DNA of 64,000 nucleotides from Cranoglanis bouderius (lineage: Eukaryota > Chordata > Actinopteri > Siluriformes > Cranoglanididae): NCBI GenBank assembly GCA_023630585.1, contig CM042543.1, positions 22,653,260-22,717,259 on the forward strand. Direction: 5' to 3'. Below are positions 37,801 to 49,092 of this stretch, piece by piece. Under the pieces are notes generated by a model, which saw only the letters and a list, made by a program, of their open reading frames with translations, made no database searches and was not told the origin of the DNA. How positions within the stretch are numbered: the first letter of the stretch is position 1; each line of letters starts with the position of its first letter. A program made the translations under genes and the position numbers.

Positions 37801-38512
37801 CTACATTATTTGGAATTTGTTATACAATACTGTGCAAAAGTTTTAGGCACTCTATTTTTTATTTTGTACAAACTTTTTATTAGATTTTTAGATTTTTTTA
37901 TTTTATGACTTCTACATTATCAAGTCAGTACAAAAAACATTTTAAATTAAATGTTACAGAAAAATGTTTGTATGTCAGTAAAGAAAGCAGCATATTACGT
38001 AAGAGACACTTTTCAGACAGAAAACACAATGAAGGCTGCTGGGTTTTGCTGCAAAAATAAGAAGCGAGTGCAAAAGTCAAAGTCTCCAGAAGAACTGTGT
38101 CTGGATCTGCAAGATGCTCAATAAAACTTACCAGTTCATTTCCTTATAAAACTACACTAATTGTACTGGAGACTATTTTTATTTAACTTTTTGTTTTTTT
38201 TGTCACACCAAATATTGACTTTGTTTCATTTACTACTGTTTACTGCTCTTTACGTATTTTTTTTAAAAATGTAGAAACATTTAATTTAATTATTTTGAAG
38301 GCATCTTTGCTCTACAGCATTTCATTGCATGTGCCTAAAACTTTTGCACAGTACTGTAGACGCCAGTTATATTCAGCTTAATTTACTGGAGAACAGTACT
38401 CAATCATTAATCCAAAATCAATGAACAAATGACTTCAAATAAAATGCAATAGTACAAATGTTTTTGTATTGAAAAATGTGTGGTGGCCTGGAAAACTGGT
38501 GTAATTTTCTTA

Positions 38513-38588
<76 letters not shown>

Positions 38589-41500
38589 CTGAAAACTACA
38601 CACATTTTGTGTGTTTCTCTTTTGCATGCATCTCAACCAGAATTAATTTACAGCATTTTAAAATCAGATTACCCTCAGAAGTCAAAAGGAAGAAAACTAG
38701 GCTTATGTTAATTTCACTACAGCATTTAGCTATCCAACAACTTGATCAAAGCCTGACATTCACTGCATGAGGATATTAGCTAGGAAGGTTCATGCAGACT
38801 AACTTAAACAAGAATAAAAAAAAAGTAAACAAAAACATTTCCATGTCATTTTGCTCAAATTATATTTATGGTTCATTAAAGTCAAGATGTCAAGTATTAT
38901 AGGCAGAAAAACAATCTCTTTTTTTTGGCCGTTTGCCAGAATTCAGTCACATTTTCCCAGACCACCCCACATACAACTGTAAGCAGTGATAAAAAGACAT
39001 AATAAATATTGCACCTAATATAGAACACAAACAAAGGACAGAATGAGAAATGTCCACCAACCTTCTCTCCTTGTAAAGAAGGCACGGAGTCACGTAAACT
39101 GTGAAAGCTGTCTTTGATGTGGTCCCTGCGTTTGCGCTCCAGTGCGTTGTGGTGTGCCCGCTTGTCTGCCTGCAGTTTAAATAAAACAGCCCATGTTCTT
39201 ATACAGACACAAAAACAGAAACAAAATAAGTATAATTAAAATAGCATACTATAATTCCACTAACGAGGAAGACTGCCCAAGCACTATGATTTGACCTTTC
39301 TTGAATTTAATAGTAAGCATGTAATCAAGAGATTTACCACTGAGAAACGCAAGCAGGCCATGTAGTGATACTGTTTCACACCAACTTCAACATTCTAGTT
39401 TTACTGCTTTAAAAATATCTCTTTGGCCCATTTATCATTGGTATCATGACAATGATTTTTTTCTGAGACAGTATCACAGTATTCTAACAATTACAAATTC
39501 GGATGTGGAGCAGCTGATTAAAGGTTTGTGCAGTTTTTTCCCCCCCATCTCCTTTACAGTGTTATAATAATTTTATTTAATTGCATAGTATTTTAAATCA
39601 TAATATACAGGCCCCTCTGAAAGTATTGGAACAGCAAAGACAATTCTATTGTTTTTACTATACACTGAAGACATGAAATCAAAAGATGAATATGAGATGA
39701 TAGATCCGAATTTCAGCTTTCATTTTTTGATATCTACATCTAGACGTGTTAAACAACTTAAACCATGGCACCTTTGGTGGTAGACCACCCACTTTTTAGG
39801 TGAGCTAAAGTAAAGTAAATAACACTTAGTATTTGGTTGCATATCCCTTGCTTGCAATAACTGCATCAACTGAAGGGTTTCTCCATTCAGTCTCCTTTCA
39901 GGAGGTGAAATGCTGCTCAACTGGGTTAAGGTCTGGTGATTGACTTGGCCAGTCTAAAACCTTCGACTTTTTCCCCCTGATGAAGTCCTTTGTCGTGTTG
40001 GCAGTGTGTTTTGGGTCATTATTTTGCTGCATGATGACGTTCCTGCCAACTAGCATGGATGCATTTCTCTGTAAATTGGAAGACAGAATGTTTCTGTAGA
40101 CCTATGAATTCATTCTGCTGCTACCATCATGAGTTACATCATCAATAATGATTAGTGAGCTCATTCCACAAGCAGCCCATGCCGTGACACTACCTCCACC
40201 ATGCTTGAGTGAGGAGCTTGTACGTTTTGGATCTTTTCTATCTCCACACTTTGGCTGTTCCATCACTCTGGTAGAGGTTAATCTTGGTTCCAGAACTTTT
40301 GTGGCTCATCTCTTTATTTCTTTGCAAATTCCAATCTGGCTTTCTGATTCTTACTGCTGATGAGTGGTTTGCATCTTGTGGTATGGCCTCTATATTTCTG
40401 CACTTGAAGACCTCTTCGAATGATGGATTGTGAAACCATCACCGCTGCCTTGTGGAGGTTGTTGGTGATGTCACTAACTGTCGTTTTTTGGGTTTTTCTT
40501 CACAGCTCTCACAATGCCTTCATGTTGGTTTATCCTTTATAACAACAAACGCAGTCTTCACAGGCGAAAGCTAGGGCTCAAACCAAGAGTAGACATTCAG
40601 CGCTATTAATTCTTTAAACAATCAATTATCAGGGCACATGTGAGCAGCAGGAAACATCTGTCAAGCAAAAATTTTGATCACTTGGGTGGGTTAAAAAAAA
40701 AGTGCCATGTTCTAAAGTTGTTTAACACATCTAGATGTAAATCTGAACGAGGAAATGAAAGCTGAAATTCTGATCTATCGTCTCATTCATTTTTTGATTT
40801 CAAATCCAAATGTTTTCAATGTATAGCAAAAACAATAGAATTGACCTTGCTGTTTCAATACTTTCAGAGGGGACTGTAATTAAACCAATATATTGCAATC
40901 CATATCAAGTATAGTGATATGATATTTTTGCCATGTCTGTCAGATCTACTGTAGCCTCAGATTCCTGTTCTTGGTTGGCAGGAGTGGAACCCGATGTGGT
41001 CTTCTGCCTCAAGGTTCAGCATTTTGTGCACGCTGTGACGCTTTTTTTTTTGCTTACCACATTTGTAAAGACTGGTTATTTGAGTTACTTTAAACTTTCC
41101 GTCAGCTCAAACACTGGCAGCTGATTGGATAATTGCATGAATGAGCAGGTATATGTGTTCCTATTAAAGTGGCTGGTGAGTCTCGTCTTTATTTTTAAAT
41201 AAAGGTGGGGAAAGGGGTGATGAAACCAAATTGTTGACAGTTAAACTTTAAGATTATAATGTTCTGTAGCCCATTTACCATGCATTGAATATTTCGGCTA
41301 ATTTAATATCCTTAAAACACTCACTAGTAGCAATGTAATGATTCTGGAATAGATGGACCTTAATGTGTCTTCCTCCTCAATTTATTTCCCCTAATGGCAC
41401 ACGGGAGCAATAACACTGAAATATATATCAAGTCTAATGAGGGCTACTATAGTCAGTATGTAAACAGGTAGCTAGCCATATTTATTCAATTTAAATCTAT

Positions 41501-43888
41501 GGGTGTTTTTACATTAGGTCCATTTTAGCATTCTAAGTGCTTAACAACAAATTAGCATTTCTGTGCATATGTCCACACAACAAATGAACTCAGACCACTT
41601 GATTTGTGTCTTGTGAAAAGAACACACTGCACAAATGTAGCTGCAGTTTTCTGTCATGTCTTGGATAATAATAATAATATCTTGGATAAATAAATAATGG
41701 CTGCCCGTGATGTGAATTTTAATGACAAAGCAGTGTTAGGTCGGCTTGTCAGCCATTATTTGATGTTTATGTTGACTTGTTTCCTTTAAAAACAGGAAGT
41801 GACTGGGTGTTAAAGTGCTTAACCGTTTTACACAACAGCAGTCAACAGCATTCGAAATACGCTACACCCTCACCGAGTATAAACATACTTGATGGCAACT
41901 TAGAGAAGTGCTTAAGAAGAGCTTTTTTTCAAATGTGGAGGATTTCTCAGCACCATCTTCACACACACCTGTCGACTATAATGAGGTTTTCCTAGACGAT
42001 GAGATGCCATGTGTTTTTGGAGTTATGACTTACACGTTTGAGCCGAGGTCCACTGATAACAGTGCTGATGGTGACCGGGAAGCATTGGAATAACGGATAA
42101 AATTATACTACGTACTCTTACTACTGTCCCGACAGTGTATAAGGACGGAATCGTGATCTCGGTCAGTCTGAGGGTAGCAACATTCTGGCACTGAACATTC
42201 CTGAGGTAAAGTGCCCGTCACGTAACAGCAAACGGGCACATACTCCACCCTCTTCAAAAAGAATAAACTCTGACCATCAACCAAGAGATGTGCTGCGTCC
42301 CAATTCGCCTACTATCCGTCCTAAATAGTATCTGAGATTAGAATCGGTATGTCCCAAATCGTAGTATGTTGAAATGAGTATCCCAAAAGGTACCCGGATG
42401 GTCTACTATTTCAGGTAGATTTTCGAAATGTGGATCCATGGACACTTTTTCAGCTAACATTGCCCACAACTCCTTCCGTAAGGGAGGAGGAGTTTTGTGG
42501 CGGTTTGCTTCGCCGAATTAAACCTGCAATCACGAGTGTAACGCATTTAGAGAGGTGTAAATGAAACGTGGCAAAATAAATCAAGGGAACGGTAAATTAA
42601 ATTACACAGTATAAATTATATAAGGAATAATGAATGAAGAAAAGCTGAAACGCAACGAGTCTGTTCGCAGTGAAGGTGTGCGTAACTAGGCAACGGCGTT
42701 CTCTTCGGTTACATGACGTGTTAATATGTCCCAATACCTCCATGCCCTTTTGCTACACACTCTAAAGTATGTACTTTTTTCTTCACGAAGAGAGGACATA
42801 CTTTTAGTGCATAGTATAAGTAGGTCGAATTGGGACAGCGTTGGTGTTTACAAGTTTTACCACCATGTTTGCCGTAGAGCAAGACCCACCCCTGGGGGGG
42901 GCGGGGCATAGATGTTCTAGAGCGCTTTTAATAGGATGAACAAATACAAGAAGAGTAGTACAGGTTGAGTGATCAAAAAAAATTGTTTTATAAAATTAAA
43001 ACTCCCGACTATCTCTCAAAATTATTCCCCTCCCCCCTCCCCCCTAGATATACTATTGTATTTGTGTCCATAAGACTAAGGAACAGATACAAAAAGCTTT
43101 GAAACACCAAAAAAAAAAGTAAAATGAAAGACATTTCAGGTCTGACTCGGGCTGTACAGTGGGGATGTAAACAGCTAGTTAGCCATATTTATAATCCATG
43201 TAACAATACGATTTCGATTTATCTGATATCCCTGTGCATTTGGCTTTTTTCCTCTGTGTTAACATTTTTATAGTATCTAACGCTACGACTTACGAAGCCG
43301 TTCCGTTTTTTTTTTTGTTTGTTTGTTTGTTTGTTTTTAGAAAGAAGTTGGCTCATTGAGTAATCAGACAGCAAAGTGAACATGAATTGCTGCAAAAAAA
43401 AAGATCTAATGCCTGCAGTGGACATGTTTTCTACAGTAATGTTTGAGGTTAGTGAACATCGGGCAGGTAATCGAGCTAAAGGCCAAATGAGGACGGCAGC
43501 AGCAACAGAGCAGAAACGCTACTAGAGCTCATTAGTTAGCAAAGCGGCTACATACCACTGGGAGAAATCTCGACGACTCTTCCTGTAAAAAAAAAAAAAA
43601 CTCGAGTTAACTTGGAATAAAGATGTACAGCCCCGAATACAAATCAAATTTATATAACCGGTCACAAAATCGAACTTGATGAGAAATCACATACAAAACA
43701 GCGCTAGCTATCTAGCTAACCCGGTAGCTTTCTGTAGGCTAGCTAGCCGAAGAGAAATTGACTCAAGCACGCGTCTCATCAATTACAAATGCGGATACTT
43801 CAACAAAACAAATCAGACGGGTAAACAGCTCACGAGGAGCACCGTGACGTACATCACTGTCGACTTCGATGTCATCGTTATCACTCAT
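34898..43888 (-). CDS. max: Max, bHLH-leucine zipper partner of Myc, five coding exons
   Basis: Nuclear transcription factor; binds CACGTG as a homodimer or with Myc, Mxd and Mnt proteins. Exons on the minus strand: 43853-43888 (MSDNDDIEVDSD), 43556-43582 (27 bp, EESSRFLPV), 39062-39169 (basic region and helix 1), 37501-37624 (helix 2 and zipper) and 34898-35082 (stop TAG 34898-34900). Borders are GT/AG; total 480 nt, 159 residues (human long form 160). ADKRAHHNALERKRRDHIKD holds the E-box contacts His28, Glu32 and Arg36. The zipper runs through KKQNALLEQQVRALEKAK. The acidic tail GGSDSSSESEPEEP and the basic RKKLR nuclear signal close the protein. Val99 is split between exons 4 and 5. All introns above 1 kb carry transposable elements. 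A possible AATAAA lies at 34548-34553. Confidence 0.96.
35319..37260. repeat. Large inverted repeat in max intron 4
   Basis: Left arm 35319-35985 and right arm 36443-37260 are inverted copies around a 457-bp loop. Matching blocks include CCTGAAGTCACA at the outer tips, CACGATTGGCTAGTGTCAAT and TGGATCCTAGACAACCAACC. The segments 35485-35575 and 36840-37095 differ. Each arm carries a transposase-like WPSKSPDLNLIAK relic reading towards the centre, as if two Tc1-type copies lie tail to tail. It is fully inside the intron between exons 4 and 5. Confidence 0.82.
37825..38356 (+). mobile_element. Tc1-type MITE, family CAGTACTGTGCAAA, copy C
   Basis: Left CAATACTGTGCAAAAGTTTT, right AACTTTTGCACAGTACTG, TA on both sides, 532 bp, in max intron 3. 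Closest to copy A. It keeps the 31-codon micro-ORF at 38029-38124. Confidence 0.85.
38029..38124 (+). pseudogene. Conserved micro-ORF inside MITE copy C
   Basis: 31 codons beginning MKAAGFCCKNKKRVQKSK, then PEELCLDLQDAQ and stop. Two residue changes from copy A. Confidence 0.35.
38517..38583. repeat. (AT)n microsatellite in max intron 3
   Basis: Uninterrupted AT run of about 33 units. Confidence 0.95.
39608..40876 (-). mobile_element. Tc1-like transposon in max intron 2
   Basis: Read inward, the ends are CAGGCCCCTCTGAAAGTATT and CAGTCCCCTCTGAAAGTATT, both flanked by TA. Inverted repeats are about 150-200 bp. Length 1269 bp, short for Tc1, so internally shortened. It contains a decayed minus-strand transposase. 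Confidence 0.92.
39890..40500 (-). pseudogene. Decayed Tc1 transposase in max intron 2
   Basis: The minus strand reads DWPSQSPDLNPVEQHFTS then a stop around 39900-39957, the conserved C-terminal catalytic block. Upstream, further degraded transposase-like sequence with many stops extends to about 40500. Borders are approximate. Confidence 0.7.
40930..41185. repeat. Truncated copy of the repeat at 16017-16345
   Basis: Shares CCTGTTCTTGGTTGGCAGGA, GTCTTCTGC and AAGACTGGTTATTTGA blocks with the 16-kb copy. Ends CCTATTAAAGTGGCTGGTGA, a terminus seen in many teleost repeats. In max intron 2. Confidence 0.5.
41186..42291. other. max intron 2, no element recognised
   Basis: AT-rich. Plus-strand frames at 41777-42093 have moderate length but no recognised domain and no conserved splice context. 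No claim is made. Confidence 0.4.
42292..42839. mobile_element. MITE with GCTGCGTCCCAATTCG ends
   Basis: Left GCTGCGTCCCAATTCGCCTA, right TAGGTCGAATTGGGACAGCG, inverted. ATAGTAT and AGTATG words in the interior are typical of a widespread teleost MITE. In max intron 2. Target duplication unclear. Confidence 0.65.
43556..43582 (-). other. max: 27-bp alternative exon of max (nine codons)
   Basis: Flanked by TTTTACAG on the 5' side and GTATGT on the 3' side, in phase 0 on both sides. It encodes EESSRFLPV. In mammals the exon at this position (EEQPRFQSA) is skipped to make the short Max isoform. Skipping here would also keep frame and give a 150-residue protein. Confidence 0.85.
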
Positions 43889-43982
43889 CCTCCGAAATCG
43901 ATAGAAATATCACTTGTATTCCGGGCAGACTGCGAACAGCACAGCTCCACTGTGAGACAAGAGGGACTCGAGTAGACGTGTA

Positions 43983-43988
43983 CACGTG
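43983..43988. promoter_or_regulatory. CACGTG E-box in the max promoter region
   Basis: The perfect palindrome CACGTG lies 95 bp upstream of the max start codon. Nearby, 44010-44035 holds a GCGCGCATGCAC stretch resembling an NRF1 site in GC-rich, TATA-less sequence. CACGTG is the consensus Max dimers bind, so autoregulation is possible but is inference. Confidence 0.5.
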
Positions 43989-44089
43989 ACTGAGCAGCAG
44001 CGCGAAGTGAGCGAAGAGCGCGCATGCACGGTGGCGCGAGGCATGCTGGGCTTTAGGGTTCTTAAAGGAAGCGAGTCTCAATCATGAGA

Positions 44090-44515
44090 GTACTCCAGAG
44101 CTCCGCTGGTAAGAAAACAAAATATATAATAGAAAGAAAACATTTTTCCCCCCCAGAAAACATTTTTATTTGTCTTTATTTTCCCAACATGTTAACAACA
44201 CAAACTTGTGAGCATCTGCGTTTAAACAAGACAACAGAGAACAAAAGGACAGACTATGGAGCAGAAGAGAAAGTGTGTGTAGAGAGAGAGTGTGTGTAGT
44301 GAGAGTGTGTGTGTGTGTTACCATTAGGCTTGGGGAGTAACAGAATACATGTAACGACGTTACGTAATCAGGACACAAAAAAAAACCCTGGTATCCGTTA
44401 CAGTTATGTCTAAAAACAAAGTAATCAGATTACAGGTACATTTTTAAAAAATAAATAAATAAATAAATAAATAAAGGGGGGGGGGGGGAGAATATTATCA
44501 GGATTACAATTTTTA
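44090..44515. other. Upstream of max: simple repeats, no gene
   Basis: (GTGT)n and (GA)n-rich DNA at 44272-44318, an (AAAT)n run at 44447-44475 and a G-run at 44476-44489. No coding exon. Confidence 0.5.
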
Positions 44516-44519
44516 AAAT

Positions 44520-44783
44520 TTAAAACCATGCCTCCTCTTTTCCCCGGACATGTCCTATTTTTCAGACCTTAAAAAAGTGTCTGGCCGGGATTTCTAAATT
44601 TGTGAAAATGTCCGGGATCCGGCTTTAGTTTCATTATGATGTGCTTATGGTCTAATACTGCATCATGTGTTAAAGTTTGCATTCACAGTAACACTGTTTT
44701 GAAAGCGATTACCCCCGGTCCCCAGACCAAGGGGGAAAAAAAGGTGTCCTCTTTTTGGAAAACCAGAATATGGTCACCCTATC
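44520..44783. mobile_element. hAT-like non-autonomous repeat
   Basis: Contains TTTCCCCGGACATGTCCTAT, CCGGGATTTCTAAATTTG and ends GGAAAACCAGAATATGGTCA with CCCTA, the reverse of the GGGTGACCATATTCTGG terminus of vertebrate hAT-type repeats. The left border is uncertain. Confidence 0.45.
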
Positions 44784-45000
44784 TTTTGACATAACACAGT
44801 ATAGACAGCTGCTTGATTATAGTTCTGGTTCTCTCTTGCCAGTCATGACTCACGTGAGCAACCTAGTGGTGCAAGTTAATTTTGGTAGAAATTGACACAC
44901 ATTGTTCTCTGAAATACTTTTGTGATGTAATGTAACCCTGCATCATGGACAGTGAACAAAACCAAACATTGAACATGTTTTTAAGCTCTAAAAACATGGT

Positions 45001-45170
45001 TGGTGGGTGAGTGGGTGTTGCTGGGTGGGTGTGGGTGTTGCTGGGTGGGTGTGGGTGTTGCTGGGTGGGTGTGGGTGAGTGGGTGTTGCTGGGTGGGTGT
45101 GGGTGTTGCTGGGTGGGTGTGGGTGAGTGGGTGTTGCTGGGTGGGTGTGGGTGTTGCTGGGTGGGTGTGT
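45001..45170 (+). repeat. G-rich minisatellite (unit about 20 bp)
   Basis: Repeats of GGGTGTTGCTGGGTGGGTGT, about seven units, with GGGTGAGT interruptions. Each unit has several GGG runs, so G-quadruplex formation on the plus strand is plausible. Long frames on both strands here are artefacts of the repeat. Confidence 0.92.
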
Positions 45171-45599
45171 GTCCTGCCTCCATCGACACGATCGCTTCTA
45201 CCCCCTCTTCGGCCATTATCTTCCAGGACTGAGCCACTAAAAAAGTGAGCGGTTGTTGCGGACGAATTCAGACCACTGCAGCATATCATGAGACTCGCAA
45301 CCTCATTACATGTGATATGAACTAATTATTAAAACTACAAATTAACTAAAAATTAACTTGAGTAAGAGATTTTTTTCAAAAAGTTACTCAAGTAAAAATA
45401 ACGAAGTAAATATAGCACGTTACTACCCACCTCTGGTCACGACTTATTAAGCCGTGGGAACGGAATCATTATGTCCTGACCACAGTTCAGTAAGGGGCGA
45501 TGGAATGAGAAGATAAATAAAAAACAAAACAAAAACAACAAACTAATAAATAAATGAAAAGTAATGCATGGCCACAACTTATATGTGGGAACGAGATCA

Positions 45600-45866
45600 T
45601 TAGATTAGATTAGATTAGATTAGATTCAACTTTATTGTCATTACACATGTATAAATACATGTGTAATCAGAAGTGCAAGAGCAGCAAGTGCAGTATATAC
45701 AGTATGTGCAGTTATGTACAGATAAGTTAAATGAGCAGTTATCTACAGATAAGGGCAATGTAACAGGTGGGAATAAATAAATTAGCATTGTAAGAGGTGG
45801 GGATAAATTAGCATTAATATACAGAAGGGCAAATATACAGGTGTAGTATGGACAAATATACAGATG

Positions 45867-45933
<67 letters not shown>

Positions 45934-46066
45934 TGTATAGTGAACAGATATACAGGGTGCTATGAATATATATACAGTAGTGAGAGAAAGCGCTGTGAAC
46001 ATACTATAACAGTGACCAATGTAAGTGGTACGTATGTGAGTATGTACATATACAATGAATATATGT

Positions 46067-46134
<68 letters not shown>
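45600..46134. repeat. Repeat with TAGATTAGATTCAACTTTAT start and TA runs
   Basis: (TTAGA)n at 45600-45628 precedes CAACTTTATTGTCATTACAC, a common teleost interspersed repeat start. Tandem GTGCAGTATATACAG-like words follow, then (AT)n at 45872-45929 and 46070-46133. No coding sequence. Confidence 0.55.
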
Positions 46135-46137
<3 letters not shown>

Positions 46138-47055
46138 AAAACAATGTACGTGGTGATCTGTCTCTCTGTGGTGACACTGTCAGCTGTGGTCTTGATGTAT
46201 TCCAATACTGAGTAAGTGTAAGAGTCAATGTTTGTATGAGAGCCACAGGTAGCCTGAGAGGCAAACCTACTCCAATCCGTGCATTTAAACCTCTCCTGGA
46301 GCACAGAATCTGCCCCCACTGGCCACACTTTGATTGTCTTCACTGCTGGCTTCACACGGTTGATGAGTGGTGTGTATTTGGGGGTGAGAAACAAAGAGAG
46401 GTGTCCCAGGTGGGGGAGGGGGTTGCCGTGTAGGCTCCAGCGATGTTTGTGTAGACATGATCCAAGGTTTTATCCCCTCTGTCATGACCATGACTTAGTA
46501 AGGCTTGGGGAATTAGATAATTAAGCCATGGCCACAACTTAGTAAGGTGTTGGACCAAGAGAACAATTATTTTCTTATCAATTCCTATATGGCAAATGCT
46601 CTATTCCTCAGTTTTGAAAAATATGCAAGGAAATATAAAGAAAATGCAGTATATGAAATAGTTACAAATCTTTAATGTTGAACATAGAAACAATTCAAAT
46701 TAAATGTTGCCGCGTTCATAACAGTCACATACACGTAGCTTTGTTGTAGTTTTTATTAATTTTTTTTTTGACAGATCAGCACATTTTTATGTTCAAATAA
46801 GATTGAATGTAAACTGAACACAATGCCATAATACTATGAAGATAAAATGGAGGATGCTTGCGCTTGTGCTGGAATTAGAGAAGACTTTAAGGCCTGTCTC
46901 CTTCTGCATGTCTGCGTTTTAAAGGAAGGCAGAAAAGGTCGATGCTGAACACAAGATCTCAATTCAGAGGCAGAAAAGGCTACTGGAAGGAGCAGGAGAT
47001 GAGATCTCAACTAAATGATATTGTAATTTCATTGTAATGTTGAGCTTTATTTCAC
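46135..47055. other. No gene recognised
   Basis: Contains short repeated phrases such as GGCCACAACTTAGTAAGG, also near 45440 and 45570, suggesting a decayed tandem repeat. Frames at 46236-46524 overlap on both strands without a domain. Confidence 0.4.
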
Positions 47056-47205
47056 ATTGGTTAAGGCACTGGGCTACTGAAGGTTGTGAGTTCAAATCCC
47101 AGCACTGCTAAGCTAACACTGTTAGGTCCTTGAGCAACATGTTGTTTCCTGTCTCAGTTGTAAGTTGCTTTGGATAAAAGCGTGAGCCAAATGAGATAAC
47201 ACAGC
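47056..47205 (+). repeat. tRNA-derived SINE fragment
   Basis: GGTTAAGGCACTGGGCTACT resembles an A-box region and GGTTGTGAGTTCAAATCCC (about 47082-47100) a B box. GGTCCTTGAGCAAC and GCTTTGGATAAAAGCGTGAG follow, typical of teleost tRNA-type SINEs. Confidence 0.6.
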
Positions 47206-47594
47206 AGTACATAACATATGTGGATTTTATGATTTGGAGACCTCTCTGGACAAAATATTGGTTATTGGTCATAATGGTTATTGCAAGCACATTGTAAATG
47301 GGTAGATAGTACAGTAGTACAGTACAGTACAGTATAGATAGATAGATAGATAGATAAAGTTCTCTCCAGTAATATTGGCACCCTTGGTAAATATGAGCAA
47401 AGAAGGCTGTGAAAAATTGTTTTTATTTTTTTTGATTAAAATTGTTTAAACTTTTGATCTTTTGTTAAAAAAAATTAAAAAAATCTGCTCTCATGGATAA
47501 TTGCGAACATAACACAGGTTTATAAAAAAAAACTTTGTTAAATATAGGTGTGCAACAATTATTGGCACCGCTATGAATTCATATGAGAAAAATA

Positions 47595-48943
47595 CACTGC
47601 TCAAAAAAATTAAGGGAACACTTAAATCACACATTGGATTTCAATGGACAAAATATTCAAGTTGAAAATCTTTATTTATAAACGTTGTTTAATTCGTTGA
47701 GAACAAAATGATGTGACATGGTCAATGTAAGCCAAAATCATCAACACATTGAGGGCTGGATTCAAAATCACACTGAAAATCAAAGTAAAAAAAATTGAAA
47801 TTACAGGCTGATCCAACCTGCATGACTTTCATCATGGAAACTCATAATGTAAGTCAGTAAGTGTGTATGGCCCCCTGGTGCCTGTATGCACTCCCGACAG
47901 TGTCATGGCATGCTCCTGATGAGATGGCGGATGGTGTCCTGGGGGATCTCCTCCCAGACCTGGATCAGGGCATCAGTGAGCTCCTGGACAGTCTGTGGTG
48001 ATACTTGGCGGCTTTGGATGCTCCGATACATAACATCCCAGAAGTTCTCAATTGGATTCAGGTCTGGGGAACGTGAGGGCCAGTCAATGGCATCACTGAC
48101 CCACCGTCAAACCGGTCATGCTGGATTTTGTTGCAGGCAGCATAACATTCCCCATGGCATCTCCAGACTCTTTCACGTTTGTCACATGTGCTCAATGTGA
48201 ACCTGCTCTCATCTGTGAAGAGAACGGGGCACCAATGGCGGACCTGCCAATTTTGGTGTTCTCTGTCAAATGCCAATTGAGCTGCACTGGCTGTGAGCAC
48301 AGGTCTCACTAGAGGACATCGGGCCCTCATGCCACCCTCATGGAGCCTGTTTCTGACAGTTTGTTCAGAAAAATGCACACCAGTAGCCTGCTGGAGTTCA
48401 TTTTGTAGGGCTCTGTCAGTGCTCCTCCTGTTCCTCCTTGCACAAAGGAGCAGATACCGGTCCTGCTGCTGGGTTGTTGCCCTTCTACAGCCCTGTCCAG
48501 CTCTCCTCGTGTAACGGCCCATCTCGGTATCTCCTCCAAGCTCTGGGAGACACACCAAACCTCCTTGCCACGGCACGTATGGATGTGCCATCCTGGAGGA
48601 GCTGGACTACTTGTGCAACCTGAATAGTTTGCAGGTACTGCCTCATGCTACAGTTAGTGACAAGGGCTCTAACAAAACACAAAACTAGAGACAAATCAGT
48701 CAGGAAGGATAAGGAGAGAGCAATTGTCTGTGGCCACCACCTGCAAAATCATTCCCTTTTGGGTCGTTGTCTTGCTTTTGCCTCTTCAGAGTACCTGTTG
48801 TCACTTTCATTTGCACCAAAGCAGGTGAAACTGAATCACAATCACTTATGCTTCCTAACTGCACAGACTGATATCCCTGAAGTTTAACTGATTTGGTGTT
48901 ATACTGTGATGATTAAGTGTTCCCTTCATTTTTTTGAGCAGTG
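47595..48943 (-). mobile_element. Inner Tc1-like element with CACTGCTCAAAAAAAT ends
   Basis: Left CACTGCTCAAAAAAATTAAG, right CATTTTTTTGAGCAGTG, flanked by TA at 47593-47594 and 48944-48945. Length 1349 bp. Transposase on the minus strand, frameshifted and internally deleted. Confidence 0.93.
47860..48646 (-). pseudogene. Internally deleted Tc1-like transposase
   Basis: Starts MRQYLQTIQVAQVVQLLQDG and VARRFGVSPRAWRRYRD, with a frameshift near 48530. FTDESRFTLSTCDKRERVW holds the first catalytic Asp. FDGGSVM then jumps directly to DWPSRSPDLNPIENFW, so the segment with the second catalytic Asp (about 60-70 codons in relatives) is gone. A TGA also interrupts the C-terminus after LIRSMP. Confidence 0.9.
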
Positions 48944-49092
48944 TATATTTGAAGTATATTCCCATTGATATTTTACATTTTATTAGTACACCTGGGTGAC
49001 TAGGAACAGGAAATTGTTCAACCATGACCTCCTGTTTCAGAGGGTTATAAATATGAGATACATAGGCCAAATTCCCTTAGTCATTCATAACA

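Noticed and set aside
41777..42093. Plus-strand frames that might be an antisense gene in max intron 2
   Set aside because: Two short overlapping frames, no domain, no splice context; left as unexplained intron sequence.
45001..45170. CRISPR-like direct repeats
   Set aside because: The units are contiguous without unique spacers and the genome is vertebrate; it is a minisatellite.
44863..45289. Pro/Thr-rich and Gly/Val-rich open frames on both strands
   Set aside because: They are direct translations of the G-rich minisatellite; both strands are open for the same trivial reason.
45940..46394. Open frames rich in Tyr-Ile repeats on both strands
   Set aside because: Artefacts of (TA)n microsatellites; similar ones at 22348-22545 and 29549-29931 were also dropped.
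47056..47205. Possible functional tRNA gene
   Set aside because: A B-box-like segment is present, but there is no cloverleaf or proper acceptor stem. It fits a tRNA-derived SINE.
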